Source: Gonocerus acuteangulatus (lineage: Eukaryota; Arthropoda; Insecta; Hemiptera; Coreidae). From it: DNA of 64,000 nt. Of this stretch, positions 25,701 to 33,937 are shown piece after piece; the stretch's first letter is position 1; each line of letters opens with the position of its first letter. Under the pieces are notes generated by a model. That model did no database searches and was not told where the DNA came from. It was given only the letters and a program-made list of their open reading frames with translations. A program made the translations under genes and the position numbers. The DNA lies in NCBI GenBank assembly GCA_946811695.1, contig OX328127.1, positions 45,394,611 through 45,458,610 on the forward strand. The letters run 5' to 3'.

Positions 25701-26871
25701 AATTATAAGGTAAAAAACAATACAAGGATCCAACTTTAATCTAGCAAACAAAGAACATATAGCTATTACATTATCTGGGATAGTTGTATATATTTTGAAA
25801 ATAGGGATTTATTTTAATTTTTTCAATTTACAATGAATAAAAGGCTATTTTCTAAAAAAAAAAAAAAAAAAAAAATCAGCCAGTTAATAAATTCAGAATT
25901 AAAGTTTTAACAAAAATAGCCTTTGTATTCACTAAAAGTTGAAAGAATTAAGATAAAACCTTATTAAGACAATATTAAAGTCATGTTCTATTGAAATCAG
26001 TAATTACATAGTTGCTGATCCCATACAATAGCTTTCTTATTATGGAGATTGTTATCAATTGCTCTCTCTTGAGCCTTGATAACAAAAAAGTCTGGAAAAA
26101 AATCTCCAGCATAAAACGTAATTCAAAATTATGTTAACAATTAACCTTTTTAATGTGACGCGGGCGAAGAGAAAGGAATGTCTTTGAAGGCGGGGTGCAT
26201 CCGTTACCTGCTGCCTCCTCAGGCGGATCAAACTCCCTCTTCTAGAACGGCCGTACGAACCCGCTTTTCTTTTTTTCTTTTTTTTTTTGTTTTTTTTTTT
26301 TTTTGTTTTTTTTTTACTCGGACTAATTTCAAGCCTTTTGACAAATGTTTACATCCTTACAATTGCATAAAATGTTGTACCCATGTTAGGTAGTGTGTTC
26401 AAAGAAATTATGTAATGCATGTGCTCCTAGAGCGATGACTTAGTTTCAGATCCTTATTTACAATTTCTGTTTGTTTTTAGACCTGCTTTTTCGATGTAGC
26501 AATGGAAATTGTTTTTTTAATTATTATAATAAGCTATTCCTATATTATTTACAGTTTAACTAAAACAAAAACATTTTTAGCACGCACACGTCTCAGACGC
26601 ATGTTACTTATAATGTTCAAAATTTGTATGTTACCAGAATGAGGGATGATTTCTGGTTTAGCCCTTAAACCAGAAATCATCCTCCATTCCTGCTAGAGCA
26701 GTCTGTACACGCTCAAGGCTGAGGAGGGCTCAGCGGTCGTCTCTGAGGAACATCTTTCCTTGAATGAGTTAAGAATGATCTTTCAAGTTAACCCAACTGC
26801 ATTCATTTTTATAATGCAGTTGTTAAAAGAATTATTACAAGTTTATTGCACTACTATTTTTATTTTTTTAT

Positions 26872-26906
<35 letters not shown>

Positions 26907-26977
26907 CTACGGAAGAAGAAACTGGGGAAGAAAAGAAAACTGTCGAAGATCTTCTGAAAAAAGCGCTAGGAATCTAA
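5154..26977 (+). CDS. SMARCAD1: SMARCAD1/Etl1-type SNF2 ATP-dependent chromatin remodeller, complete
   Basis: Thirteen exons join in frame with GT-AG introns: 5154-5250, 5411-5557, 10340-10498, 10576-10725, 13493-13559, 13697-13868, 14500-15131, 19081-19543, 20383-20517, 20608-20819, 22805-22987, 25145-25242 and 26907-26977 (stop TAA). They give 2586 nt, 861 residues, close to insect Etl1 length. Residues 1-206 are acidic and Ser-rich. Residues 225-264 hold the conserved pre-ATPase helical segment ending [13 protein letters not shown]2 motifs are intact: DEMGLGKT 355-362 (Walker A), DEAH 463-466, TGTPLQN 491-497, VLIFSQF 709-715, AGGIGINL 767-774 and [11 protein letters not shown] 794-804. 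N-terminal CUE domains were not clearly seen. The family moves or evicts nucleosomes, keeps heterochromatin through replication and helps DNA-end resection in the nucleus. Introns are heavily invaded by transposons, yet no exon is damaged. An AATAAA at 27558-27563 may end the 3'UTR. Confidence 0.92.
5860..7207 (-). pseudogene. Jockey-like LINE reverse-transcriptase relic
   Basis: The minus strand reads a 5'-truncated non-LTR reverse transcriptase broken over at least three frames. 7207-6650 has the fingers and palm (YRPISLLP, the catalytic-Asp region [17 protein letters not shown], then GVPQGGILS). 6614-6300 in another frame has [10 protein letters not shown] (the FxDD catalytic box) and the thumb. 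6318-6070 in a third frame has the C-terminal [12 protein letters not shown] segment. The element is cut at about 7207, so endonuclease and gag are missing. Frameshifts make it inactive. It lies antisense in intron 2 of SMARCAD1. Clade assignment to jockey is by motif style only. Confidence 0.85.
7561..7612 (+). mobile_element. SINE-1 3' stub (about 45 nt plus A-rich tail)
   Basis: Starts at CCGGTGCTAATG and ends in a GATGCACCGG-type terminus with an A-rich tail. It is flanked by near-identical 12-bp direct repeats, ATTAACAGMAGG, on both sides (11 of 12 match). It matches only the last 45 nt or so of the full SINE-1 copies at 20991 and 58086. Confidence 0.6.
7915..8230. mobile_element. MITE with about 75-bp terminal inverted repeats
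   Basis: The left end GTTATTAAGCACTAAAGTTC recurs in reverse complement at the right end (8152-8230), and the similarity extends inward through CGTATTTGTAAACATGC. The element is about 316 bp and has no ORF. The superfamily is not assigned; no convincing target-site duplication was found. Confidence 0.75.
8392..8449. repeat. 19-bp minisatellite, three perfect copies
   Basis: The unit AGTCATTGATTGGCGTAAT is repeated three times without change. Confidence 0.95.
8464..8523. repeat. 20-bp minisatellite, three perfect copies
   Basis: The unit CTGTGATAATAAGTAAAGGG is repeated three times without change, beginning about 15 bp after the previous, unrelated array. Confidence 0.95.
9088..9168. repeat. 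(TA)n microsatellite
   Basis: About 80 bp of uninterrupted TA, running into TATG repeats. Confidence 0.97.
9180..9900. repeat. Degenerate ~143-bp tandem repeat with a G tract in each unit
   Basis: Four to five units begin near 9195, 9338, 9481, 9627 and 9763 (phase marker CAGCCGTAATWTTTGTTATA-like). Each unit has an AAACTTGGTATTCGTAGTG-like line and a run of 7-14 G followed by TTTAC. The two middle units are the most alike; outer ones are diverged. Probably a mobile-element tail. No gene. Confidence 0.8.
10960..11034. repeat. (TA)n microsatellite bordering the foldback-like array
   Basis: About 75 bp of uninterrupted TA directly abuts the first 197-bp repeat. Confidence 0.97.
11034..11706. 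repeat. Tandem-plus-inverted 197-bp repeat (foldback-like)
   Basis: Three direct copies start at 11034, 11231 and 11428 (exact 197-bp period, very few differences: for example GGAACGG versus GGAGTGG). The third is cut near 11585, where a partial fourth copy follows in inverted orientation (11583-11706), ending at TTCCATCTAAAAATA. (TA)n tracts flank both sides (10960-11034 and about 11707-11743). Direct repeats inside inverted arms resemble the architecture of foldback transposons, but no second full inverted arm exists. The short ORFs in each unit are repeat translations with no recognised domain. Confidence 0.9.
11744..13492. other. SMARCAD1 intron 4, right part
   Basis: No element or gene recognised. 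It has short A/T homopolymers and a somewhat less AT-rich patch at 12190-12330. Confidence 0.4.
13586..13640. repeat. (TA)n microsatellite in SMARCAD1 intron 5
   Basis: About 55 bp of TA fills most of the short intron between exons 5 and 6, starting about 27 bp after the exon-5 donor. Confidence 0.95.
14045..14137 (+). mobile_element. SINE-2 3' half
   Basis: Carries the family's 3' body (CCTGACTAGAAAAAGGTGG, then AACCTATAGATAA, then TTAATAATAATGGACG) and an AAATTAAAATAAAAT tail. The tRNA-like head is missing (5' truncation). Confidence 0.75.
15195..15330 (+). mobile_element. Helitron-like 3' end remnant
   Basis: The sequence ends GCACGCCGGGTAACAGCTAGT, where CTAGT fits the CTRRT terminus of Helitrons and the GC-rich stretch before it can form the short subterminal hairpin. 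The 5' end (TC...) could not be placed. Not tested against a library. Confidence 0.45.
16408..18113. mobile_element. piggyBac-like non-autonomous element, interrupted by a hAT-like element
   Basis: TTAA at 16404-16407 and at 18114-18117 bracket termini that match in inverted orientation: left CCCTTTAAGGCGCA, right (reverse complement) CCCTTTAAGGGGCA. TTAA target duplication and CCCTTT termini are the piggyBac hallmark. Without the nested 956-bp insertion the element is about 740 bp. The part right of the insertion (17570-18113) has a moderately GC-rich stretch near 17880-18060 but no recognisable transposase. It lies in intron 7 of SMARCAD1. Confidence 0.75.
16606..17561. mobile_element. hAT-like MITE with long inverted ends and internal ETS-motif hairpin
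   Basis: The termini CAGAGTTGGGCAAACG are exactly inverted at both ends and extend as about 140-180 bp inverted repeats rich in GCTAA/TTAGC words. Eight-bp duplications flank it (CCCGCATG at 16598-16605, CCCGCATA at 17562-17569; 7 of 8 match). CA-start termini and 8-bp duplications fit hAT. The interior has a second inverted repeat (17056-17140 versus 17297-17383) and a direct repeat of about 90 bp (near 17125 and 17205), both loaded with CCGGAAGT. Short ORFs inside are repeat translations. No transposase. Confidence 0.85.
18378..18700 (+). mobile_element. SINE-3 copy (tRNA-like head)
   Basis: The head reads GAGTTTGGCTCAAGTTGTAC (A-box-like), then GACCTGAGTTCGAAACT (B-box-like). The body shares blocks such as CCAGCCTTTAAT and CCATACAGAACTGACC-type text with the minus-strand copy at 53930-54175. 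The family is defined only by comparison within this window. Confidence 0.5.
19726..19809 (-). mobile_element. SINE-3'-stub of family SINE-1 with 14-bp target duplication
   Basis: The minus strand reads GCGGCGCTAATAGCC to GATGCGCCGT followed by about 50 A. The duplication TATATATGACTGTT lies at 19712-19725 and 19810-19823. Only the last 45 nt or so of SINE-1 are present. Confidence 0.8.
20188..20245 (+). mobile_element. Possible pogo/Tigger-type terminal fragment
   Basis: ACAGTAGACTCTCCCTTATC followed by CGGGGTTCTCTAATCCGGCA resembles pogo-like inverted ends. No matching right end was found. Confidence 0.3.
20991..21164 (+). mobile_element. SINE-1, full-length, tRNA-derived
   Basis: A tRNA-like head with A box (GTGGTCTAGCGGCTAGCACC region) and B box (GGTTCAATCC), then an unrelated body with inverted GGAATTTTCTCA/TGAGAAAATTCC, ending GTCGATGCAACGT plus A14. 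It is flanked by AACAGTGTTCGGG (20962-20974) and AACAATGTTCGGG (21165-21177). A G19 tract separates the left duplication from the head. Not a functional tRNA gene. Confidence 0.85.
21390..21530 (+). mobile_element. SINE-2, 5'-truncated
   Basis: Begins CCACTAGGGGTGGTGGC, just after the B-box site, and continues through CCTGGCTAGAAAAGGGTG and AACCTATAGATAACCCGTCC to an A/T tail. Confidence 0.8.
22175..22374 (+). mobile_element. SINE-2, full-length
   Basis: The head GGAGGCCCGGTGGCCATGAG carries an A-box-like site, followed by the B box GGGTTCTATTCC and the family body and AAATTAAAATAAATAAAT tail. It is the reference copy for the family in this window. Confidence 0.85.
22391..22450 (-). mobile_element. 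SINE-3 head fragment
   Basis: The minus strand reads TTAGCTTAGCAGTAGAGCAC (tRNA-like A box), close to the copy at 54113-54175. Confidence 0.45.
22565..22617 (+). mobile_element. SINE-1 3' stub
   Basis: GGCGCTAATGGCCAAGATGT to GATGCACCGT plus an A-rich tail. ACTGTCA lies just before it and again after the tail (probable duplication). Confidence 0.7.
23240..24580 (-). pseudogene. Decayed transposon-associated ORF of unknown function
   Basis: The minus strand reads, over several frames and stops, a protein pattern I recall from multicopy arthropod uncharacterised proteins. In order: [16 protein letters not shown] near 24320-24270, [17 protein letters not shown] near 24030-23970, [14 protein letters not shown] near 23670-23625, [20 protein letters not shown] near 23600-23535, and [17 protein letters not shown] with CNMSLKI near 23470-23310. 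Multiple frameshifts and stops mean it is dead. It lies antisense in intron 11 of SMARCAD1. The assignment to a mobile-element-borne family is from memory; the biochemical role is unknown. Confidence 0.6.
24846..24900. repeat. Perfect 22-bp hairpin
   Basis: 24846-24867 (starting GGCAATTATTTG) is the exact reverse complement of 24879-24900, with an 11-nt loop. In SMARCAD1 intron 11. Confidence 0.9.
26637..26690. repeat. 24-bp hairpin in SMARCAD1 intron 12
   Basis: GATGATTTCTGGTTTA is inverted as TAAACCAGAAATCATC across a 4-5 nt loop; the arms extend to about 24 bp with two mismatches. Confidence 0.85.
26877..26906 (+). promoter_or_regulatory. Unusually long poly-T polypyrimidine tract at the last SMARCAD1 acceptor
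   Basis: About 28 uninterrupted T, preceded by more T-rich sequence, lead directly to the AG before exon 13. The tract is probably length-variable. Confidence 0.7.
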
Positions 26978-27559
26978 GTGAATATGTTTTAAATATCATG
27001 GAACAGAACCTTTTCATTCCAGTGAAACATCTACTTGTATATATTTATTTTTCACTATTTGTTTTTGAAGTGCCTTTTATGTGATATTAGATTTTTTTAT
27101 TAATAATTTTGAACTTACATTCTTTTAATTTAAGTTGTTTTAGTGTTATGTTTCCTTAGGAATAATTGTTTTTATTGGATTAACTGAGGCACTTTATGTT
27201 GATTTATGTTTTTATATATCTCTGTTTAGGCTCCAAGCTGAATTTTTGTGTGTAAATTACTGTTTTGGCTACATAAATAAGTGATGACATTGTAAATATT
27301 ACTAGGAACTTATTTTCTGAAAAAAAGTTTGTTTTTTATATATATATTTAAAAATTGTGTATATACCTTTTTCAGATTACATTATTTTACTAATTTATGT
27401 TTAATGTAATTTGAAACGTGGACGAAGTTTTAAAAAAAATGCCTTAAAATGAAGTTTGCATTTCTTTTAATCTTAAAAACACACACACACACATATATAT
27501 ATTTGTTGATATACATTGTCTGTAAGGTTTTCTTTCTTTGTTATTGAAAGTATGTAAAA

Positions 27560-28100
27560 TAAATATGTTTAGGTCAATATGAATGCATGAAACAAAAAAT
27601 AAAAATACACAATTTAACAATCATATATTTTGCTAAAACTATTTATATTCAAAGTTTTTAATCTGTTTTATAGCACAATATTGTTTTTTAAAACTTTCTC
27701 ACATACCCCCTACCAATTTAAAAAACCTCTGTTCTTTATCAAAATAAAATATGATTTGTGAAAAATAAATAATACCTCTATAAAAGATTCATCTTAAATT
27801 CAAGAAGGTTCAAGAGTGTCAAACTTACTGTTGTACTTAATTTATTTACAGTGATTAAATTGTAAAAACCATCTTTATTTGGCAAATAAAATAACTGCTG
27901 TTCCAAAGTTATATATGAACTTAATACCTGTCTCTTTTTAACCAATACAATTATATTTCTTGACCAAATTAACATTAAAATACATCTATTATACCCTATA
28001 CTAGATACTAGTTTTGGTTGAACTCTGGCCTACAGATTCCATTGTCTTTCTCTGAATCTGAGGCCTAAAATTCCCAAGAAATAATATATATATACAAATA
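27560..28100. other. Intergenic, no element recognised
   Basis: AT-rich sequence after the likely SMARCAD1 poly(A) site. A small CA/TA microsatellite lies just upstream at 27479-27501. Confidence 0.4.
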
Positions 28101-28318
28101 AATTATTATATTTATTTAAATTGTAATGTCCATTATAATTAACTCAGAATTTTAGGATGGGTTACTTATAGGTCACCACCCTTTTCTTGCCAGGATAGGG
28201 TTGATGCCTTTCCTTTTTTCGAAAGAAAAGCCACCACCCCTAGTGGGAATCGAACCCACGACCCTTGGCACAGTGTTAAGTGCTCACGCCTTAACACTCA
28301 TGGGCCATTGGGCCTCCA
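28101..28318 (-). mobile_element. SINE-2, near full-length
   Basis: Reverse complement of the family: tail TTTATTTAAATTGTAATGTC, body AACTCAGAATTTTAGGATGG, B box in GGGAATCGAACCCACGACCC, head ending GGGCCTCC. Confidence 0.85.
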
Positions 28319-29288
28319 AATTATTATAGCACTAGGGGATGGCTGTAAGATTCCTGAAATCTTTAGAAGCAAGACTAAACAGTATTGTTATAGATTATAG
28401 GAACATTTAAAAAAAAAAAGTCATTGTAAGAGCATCCAAACAGAATTTCTAATCATCCTAAAATTTTACTTCTGTTAAGAAAATCAATGTCAGTAAAAGT
28501 TGAATTTCCACAGCATGCCTCTGCTTGTTGACAGTTCGTTATTGAAACTAAAAAAAATATATATATTCATTTTCTAAGAGGTACCTGATTTTTTTTAGTT
28601 ATCAGCTGTATAATAACGCAATGTCCTTTAAAGAAATTTCTGCCTGAAATTGTTAAACAGCTTAGAAGTTAAGTTTAGCCTTAAAAAAAATATTTCCTGT
28701 CCAAGGTATAATGTGTCCTATATTTTTATAAAATTATCTTTGCATGATGTAAATCCCTCTAAACATACAGATACTTGTGCCTTTGTTCTAAAAGAAATTT
28801 ATTTTAAATTTGGTAAATGGTGTGTACATGATTTGGCTATAACTGAGTGCTCACTTTTCATTACCTATTTTAGACCTACTAAACCTTTGGTTCTTTATTT
28901 TAGTTACAGGCAATCTCCTAAATTTACTCTGTAATTCGATGTTTACTTAAGTAATTGTATACTCATCATAACACTTGTTTTTGTCAAGAAATACATTACA
29001 AATTTCTATGTTTAACATTGTTATTTAATTATAAAAACACCAACAATTTCCTAATTTATTTATTATTATTTTTATTTAATAGTCTTTTGTTCTGTTAGTA
29101 ATGACTCCTTAAATTACTTCTATTATTTAGATAATTCATAATTTGATTACTAAAAGCTCACCTTAACTACTTCATTATTTTTGTTTAAATTTGTATAACC
29201 CTTAAAATGTTTGTACAATTTTTGACGAATAAAGAATTTTACTTATTTTTCAGCAAAAACTTGACAAGCTTTTCTTATTTCAAAAGAA
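28319..29288. other. Intergenic, no element recognised
   Basis: AT-rich. The open frame at 28650-28934 has no recognisable domain and a composition typical of random AT-rich sequence. Confidence 0.4.
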
Positions 29289-30225
29289 TGACAAAAAATG
29301 AGGTGTTGATAGTTAGCCGTCGAGGTGATAAGCAGTCAGGGAATATCAGGCTGTACTGTATGAAATGTCAGTTTTGTTTACTTTGCGATTTAATCCTTTC
29401 CCTTTTTTATTTCATTATTTACAAACATCATTGTTATTCATATAGAATTAAAGCTCTTTTATTCCTATTATTTAATCAGTAACTTAAGTACTGTGTTGTG
29501 AGAACGATCCTCTGAGAAAAAAATTAAACTTAAATTATGACTTCAACGGAAATCCGTATTATTTTTCGTTATGAATTTAAGCTCGGTCATATCGCTGCTG
29601 AGGCATGTATGAACATTAACACGGTGTTCGGGGAGGGAACGGTGAATGAACGAACTGTTTACTGGTGGTTTTCCAGGTATCGAAGTGGAAATTTTGACCT
29701 TGACAACAAGGTGCGAGGAAGGCCATAAACCAAGCTTGACAATGACCACCTGAAAGAAAGGGTTGAAGCTTGTCCCTCAAAAAGCATTAGAATATGCCAA
29801 AGAACTCTGAGTAAGAGCCACGACAGTTTCAAGACATTTGAAGGAAATCGGCAAGTCAAAAACTGACATTTCATAAGGTACAGCCTGATAGTTGGGATAA
29901 CATCAATACGATTTTTGTAAAAAATCGATATTCAGGACATTTTGGCTACTCTTTGGTAGCCTTTGTTCTGAATATAGAAATCAAATGCTGTTACTTAGTT
30001 TCCTAAACAAAAAATGTTCTCAAGTGATTTTTATTTGTAGATCTATCATATATTTCTTTACTGGTTTAATTATTCTGTTTATTAATTCTGCATTTGTGTT
30101 TGTCTTTTAGCTGACAAAGGCTACCAAAGAGTATCCGAAAGGTCCTGAATAGAGATTTTTTATAAAAGTTGTATTGATGTTTTCCTAGCCGAATCCCAAA
30201 TATTCCCTACCTCTAATGACAAAAA
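29289..30225. mobile_element. Inverted-repeat element split by a mariner derivative
   Basis: The left arm is 29289-29345 plus 29892-29970. The right arm is about 30112-30225, its reverse complement. Shared core words are AACATCAATAC, AAAAAATC, ATTCAGGAC and CTCTTTGGTAGCCTTTG. A third, shorter relative with GATAGTTAGC and TTGGGATTCGGCTAGGA lies at about 41895-41970. Class unknown. Confidence 0.6.
29346..29889 (+). pseudogene. Internally deleted mariner element with transposase N-terminus
   Basis: Termini of about 31 bp are inverted at both ends (TCAGGCTGTAC...GTACAGCCTGA core, two mismatches inside) and TA flanks both. From 29537 the frame MTSTEIRIIFRYEFKLGHIA through NERTVYWWFSRYRSGNFDL and VRGRP is the N-terminal helix-turn-helix half of a mariner transposase. 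It then hits TAA and continues only as short out-of-frame similarity to about 29870. The catalytic D,D34D domain is absent, so it could move only with help from another transposase. Confidence 0.85.
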
Positions 30226-30304
30226 GTGTTTTTAAATGTGTTAAAATAACTAAGTAATATCCTAGTGATAAAATTTCTATTGAAAATTAAAATGTTATTT
30301 ATTT

Positions 30305-30475
30305 AAATTTTTTAACCTCCTTTTTTTAGGGGGGGGGAGATATACCATTTGCCAACCTTTCCTAGCCTGATTAGGGGTAATCCCTTTCCTTTTTTGCAAG
30401 ATAAGCCACCACCTGGTGAGAATGAAACCCACAACCCTTGGATTAGAGTGTTCACGTCTTCGCCATCCAAAAAGT
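30305..30475 (-). mobile_element. SINE-2, diverged copy
   Basis: Minus-strand copy with CCTAGCCTGATTAGGGGTAA and a degraded B box (GAATGAAACCCACAACCC on the plus strand). Contains a G8 tract. Confidence 0.6.
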
Positions 30476-30712
30476 AGAATATAACATTAAAAGTTTCATT
30501 AGTTCAGTAGTCTCACTTGAAAAATAACTTGATAGTTCCTTTTAATCAACTCCTCAACCCTGATTGTGTGAATATTCTCACATGATGATCATTGATCAGC
30601 CGTATACAAAACCTCTCACAAAAATGTGTTGCTCTCTTGATTAAGTGTTTTCAGTTATATTAGTCTATTAATATGTCTTGGCTAAAATGTCAATGCACTT
30701 ATTTAGACCAGG

Positions 30713-30905
30713 ATTGGAAGCCCAGTGACTATAAGTGTTAAGGCATGAGCTCTCCATGAATTCGATTCCCACTTAGGAAAGTGACTAATCATTCAAAAAA
30801 ATGAAAATGCATTAGCTCAATTCAGGCTAGAAAAATTTGGTAACCTTTAGATAACTCATCCCAGAAATCTTTGTTATGTAGAAATGGTCATTAACATTTT
30901 AACAA
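30713..30905 (+). mobile_element. SINE-2, diverged copy
   Basis: GGAAGCCCAGTGACTATAAG head, TTCGATTCCCACTTAGG B-box region, AGGCTAGAAAAATTTGGTAA body. Confidence 0.7.
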
Positions 30906-31059
30906 TACTTGCAATTAATAGTGGTTATTTCCTTGACGGCTAAGTACAAGAGTACATTGCTCTAAAAGAGACTTATATTTTGTTAATAGCCTCCGTTCAT
31001 TAAATTACTATGTTTGACGGATTACTTTTTTTGTGTGTGTGTTTGTAAAACAGTGTATC

Positions 31060-31153
31060 AACGATTGGGCTATTAATGCTGGGCTATCCACACCCTTTTA
31101 TAATGCCAACAGCACGTGGTTGGTCATCCATTGTTAGTGCACCCAAGTGTCAT
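31060..31153 (+). pseudogene. Coding-like fragment, left part, cut by hAT-like insertion
   Basis: A frame reading QHVVGHPLLVHPS runs up to the insertion and, after removing the element and one 8-bp duplication, continues without a shift into VIRFTHDETFSLPSDYEAQ at 32674. The family is not recognised. Confidence 0.35.
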
Positions 31154-32665
31154 CAATGATGTGGGCCGGGCAAATACCCAATGGGTAGGTAAATATAAAT
31201 TGGGTATTTACCCACAGGGAAGGTAAATACCCCAAAAGTGGGTATTTTCAGTTTTTGAGCTTGATACAACTTCTTTGAGTGTTTTATAAGTTTTTGGTAT
31301 GAACAAGGACTGAAACCCACACATTTGATCATAAAAACGAACTAAACATTAATACTTATCCATTAATATTTAAAAGTAAGTTAAAAGTCGGTCCAGGTAT
31401 TTACAACTTAATGCACATCTATGAATTTTAATGATTACTTTTACATTGGAGAAGATTAATTAATATAAAAAAAGTTTTAATGAAGCCTATTCGATTATTA
31501 AGGACTCATTTAAATTAAAAAAATTATACCTGTTAGAAAAAACGAAACACTTATCAGGTGTCAAAAACGGGTTTTTAATGTTTATTATAATAGTTCAAAA
31601 ACACTTTGGGTGGTTTGTGATCTTTGTTAATATTATTGAAATTATGCTCATACAGTAATATGAACATTCTATTTCATTTTAAACGGTAGTTGATAACAAC
31701 TCTCATAAGATGTAATAATAAGTCATTCAAGTGATAAATAAATCTCTGACCCCGAAGACTTAGATTAAGTTATCGTTATCAGTGAATTTAATTTAGGCCA
31801 TCCCATTGCTTTACTGTTTTTTGAATTTGGAAGACTCGTTATTTTCTGTATACATTTTGATAGGCCTAATCTTTTTATTACACTCACAGGTTATTGGTAT
31901 TGGTTAGTGGTTTTATTACTCTCAGATACTTGGTTGCTTAACTTAGGTGATCAACGGGAACCGGTGCATGCTACGTGGCTATGGCCATTGGAATTTATTT
32001 AAATTTTAATGCCCATTATAATTATCTCAGAATTGTAGGACGGGTTATCTATAGGTCACCACCCTTTTCTAGCCATGATAGGGCTGATGTATTTTATTCA
32101 TTCCAAATAAAAGCCGCCACCCCTAGTGGGAATCGAACCCATGACCCTTGGCACGGAGTGTTAAGTGCTTACGCCGTAACCCTCACAGCCACCAGGTGCA
32201 TCCGGTGAAAAAAATAAAGTGAAACTTATGATTTTCCAACGTATTATTCATGTGGTCACTTGCTATTAACTTTGTGAAATTACACCCATGAACGATTATG
32301 AAACTTAATTTCTGTTTTGTGAAATTGAGATAAGCCTAGTCCAAAGTTTTAGCTGAGGCTACATTTTTGTTAATGCAGTACAGTAGTAACAAATTTAGCC
32401 AAACAACTTGTTTTATTGGTAGTCGGAAGGTCCATGGCAAACTTTCAGGTAATAATTTATTATTTATTAACCTCTAGGTGGTCTTATTTTATATTTTATT
32501 ATTGCTCTAACAGTTTTTCAGTGTTCCAACACCTCTAAACTGGCGAGCTCCTTCACATTTTACAATATTCGATTAGTTCAAGTCGCGGTTTAGTTAAATA
32601 CCCGGGTATTTATGAAATTGGGTATTTACCCTGAAGAACAAATACCCGGGTATTTCACATCACTG
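31154..32665. mobile_element. hAT-like non-autonomous element
   Basis: The ends read CAATGATGTG (left) and CAGTGATGTG (right, reverse complement), followed inward on both sides by repeated, partly palindromic GGGTATTTACCC/AAATACCCGGGTATTT words. The flanks AGTGTCAT (31146-31153) and CCTGTCAT (32666-32673) match at 6 of 8 positions, as an old 8-bp duplication. About 1.5 kb, with a SINE-2 inside (31995-32200) and no transposase recognised. Confidence 0.65.
31995..32200 (-). mobile_element. SINE-2, near full-length, inside the hAT-like element
   Basis: Tail TTTAAATTTTAATGCCC, body CTCAGAATTGTAGGACGGG, B box in GGGAATCGAACCCATGACCC, head near CACAGCCACCAGG. Confidence 0.8.
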
Positions 32666-32673
32666 CCTGTCAT

Positions 32674-32884
32674 TCGGTTCACACATGATGAGACATTTTC
32701 TCTTCCGTCAGACTATGAGGCTCAAAAAGACAACAATGTTTCATTACCTTTAAATGGTGACTTGGAATAGAATGAATTGCTGGTGCATCAATGTGTAAGC
32801 TCTGATGATACATCACTTGCCGGTCTTCATGAAGCATTTTCCTCAAAGCAGAAATGTTTTCCGATGTCCCCGGCTAAACGTTAA
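32674..32884 (+). pseudogene. Coding-like fragment, right part, of a split unidentified sequence
   Basis: The frame after the insertion reads FTHDETFSLPSDYEAQ, NNVSLPLNGDLE, stop, NELLVHQCVSSDDTSLAG and ends SPAKR stop. One in-frame TAG. The composition is protein-like; the family is not recognised. Joined to 31060-31153 by frame. Confidence 0.4.
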
Positions 32885-33034
32885 AATTTAAATAAATATT
32901 TACATTGTATTCTTCCTCAATAATATTTTGAATTTTAAAACAAAGACTTCTGTGATACGTGTTGACTTTTTTCTTCTTTATTAATAATATGTTTAATTTT
33001 AAAAGATCTGCATGTATCACACAAGTATATCTTT

Positions 33035-33125
33035 TATTTCAATTTAAATGGACATTTATAATTGACACAGAATTTCAGGATGGGTTATATATAGGTCACC
33101 ATCCTTTTCTAGCCAGGGTCATGGG
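33035..33125 (-). mobile_element. SINE-2, 3' part
   Basis: Tail and body only (TTTCAGGATGGGTTATATAT, then ACCATCCTTTTCTAGCC). First of three successive copies in the same orientation. Confidence 0.75.
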
Positions 33126-33190
33126 TGTATAATAAGGGGGGGGGGCTCTACCACTGAGCTTATCTCTGTTCTACCACTGAGTGGAGGTTG

Positions 33191-33407
33191 TTTATTTATT
33201 TAAATTTTAATATCCATTTTATTATTGACAACGAATTTTAGGACGGGTTATCTATAGGTTACCACCCTTTTCTAGCCAGGATAGGGCTGATGCCTTCTAT
33301 TTTTTCTAAATAAAAGTGACCACCCCACAGTGGGAACGAACCCACGACCCTTGGCACGAAGTGTTAAGTGCTCACACCTTTACACTCATGGCCACTGGGC
33401 CCCCAAT
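33191..33407 (-). mobile_element. SINE-2, near full-length
   Basis: The family body and a B-box region GGGAACGAACCCACGACCC, ending at CACTGGGCCCCC. Second of three copies in a row. Confidence 0.85.
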
Positions 33408-33418
33408 ATTTAATTTAA

Positions 33419-33645
33419 ATAAAATTAGTAAATGGGCATTAAAATTTTAATGTCTATTTATTATTAACTATGAATTTTAGGACGGGTTATCTATAGGTTA
33501 CCACCCTTTTCTAGCCAGGGTAGAGCTGATGCCTTTTCTTTTTTCTAAAGGAAAGCCACCACCCCTAGTGGGAATCGAACTCACGATCCTTTAGCACGGA
33601 GTGTTAAGTGTTCACGCCTTAAAGCTCACGGCCACCGGGCCTCTA
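33419..33645 (-). mobile_element. SINE-2, near full-length
   Basis: The family body with B box in GGGAATCGAACTCACGATCC, ending at GCCACCGGGCCTC. Third of three copies in a row. Confidence 0.85.
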
Positions 33646-33937
33646 AGGTCTGCCATCATAGTTGAAAAATGTAAATAAATAAATAAAATTGTTTGTTGTG
33701 ATGAAACACCATAGGAATGAAATGAAACAAATGTATTAATAAATAATAGTTGGATACATGTGTTAAATATGCTTTATGAAAAAAATAAATAAATTTAGAA
33801 TTAAAGTTCAGGTTTATTACGTCCACAATCTCAAGTTTATTTAAAGTGTAATCATATGCCTTGATTCGGAATAAGCCTTTCTTCATGAAACTCAAATTTG
33901 CATATGACGCCTTGTCCCTTAGATTCAACCAGATGTC

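Noticed and set aside
26145..26768. Possible piggyBac-like element with TTAA at 26141 and 26769
   Set aside because: The proposed ends (CCTTTTTAATG versus CTCATTCAAGG) match poorly; only GC-rich patches at both ends support it.
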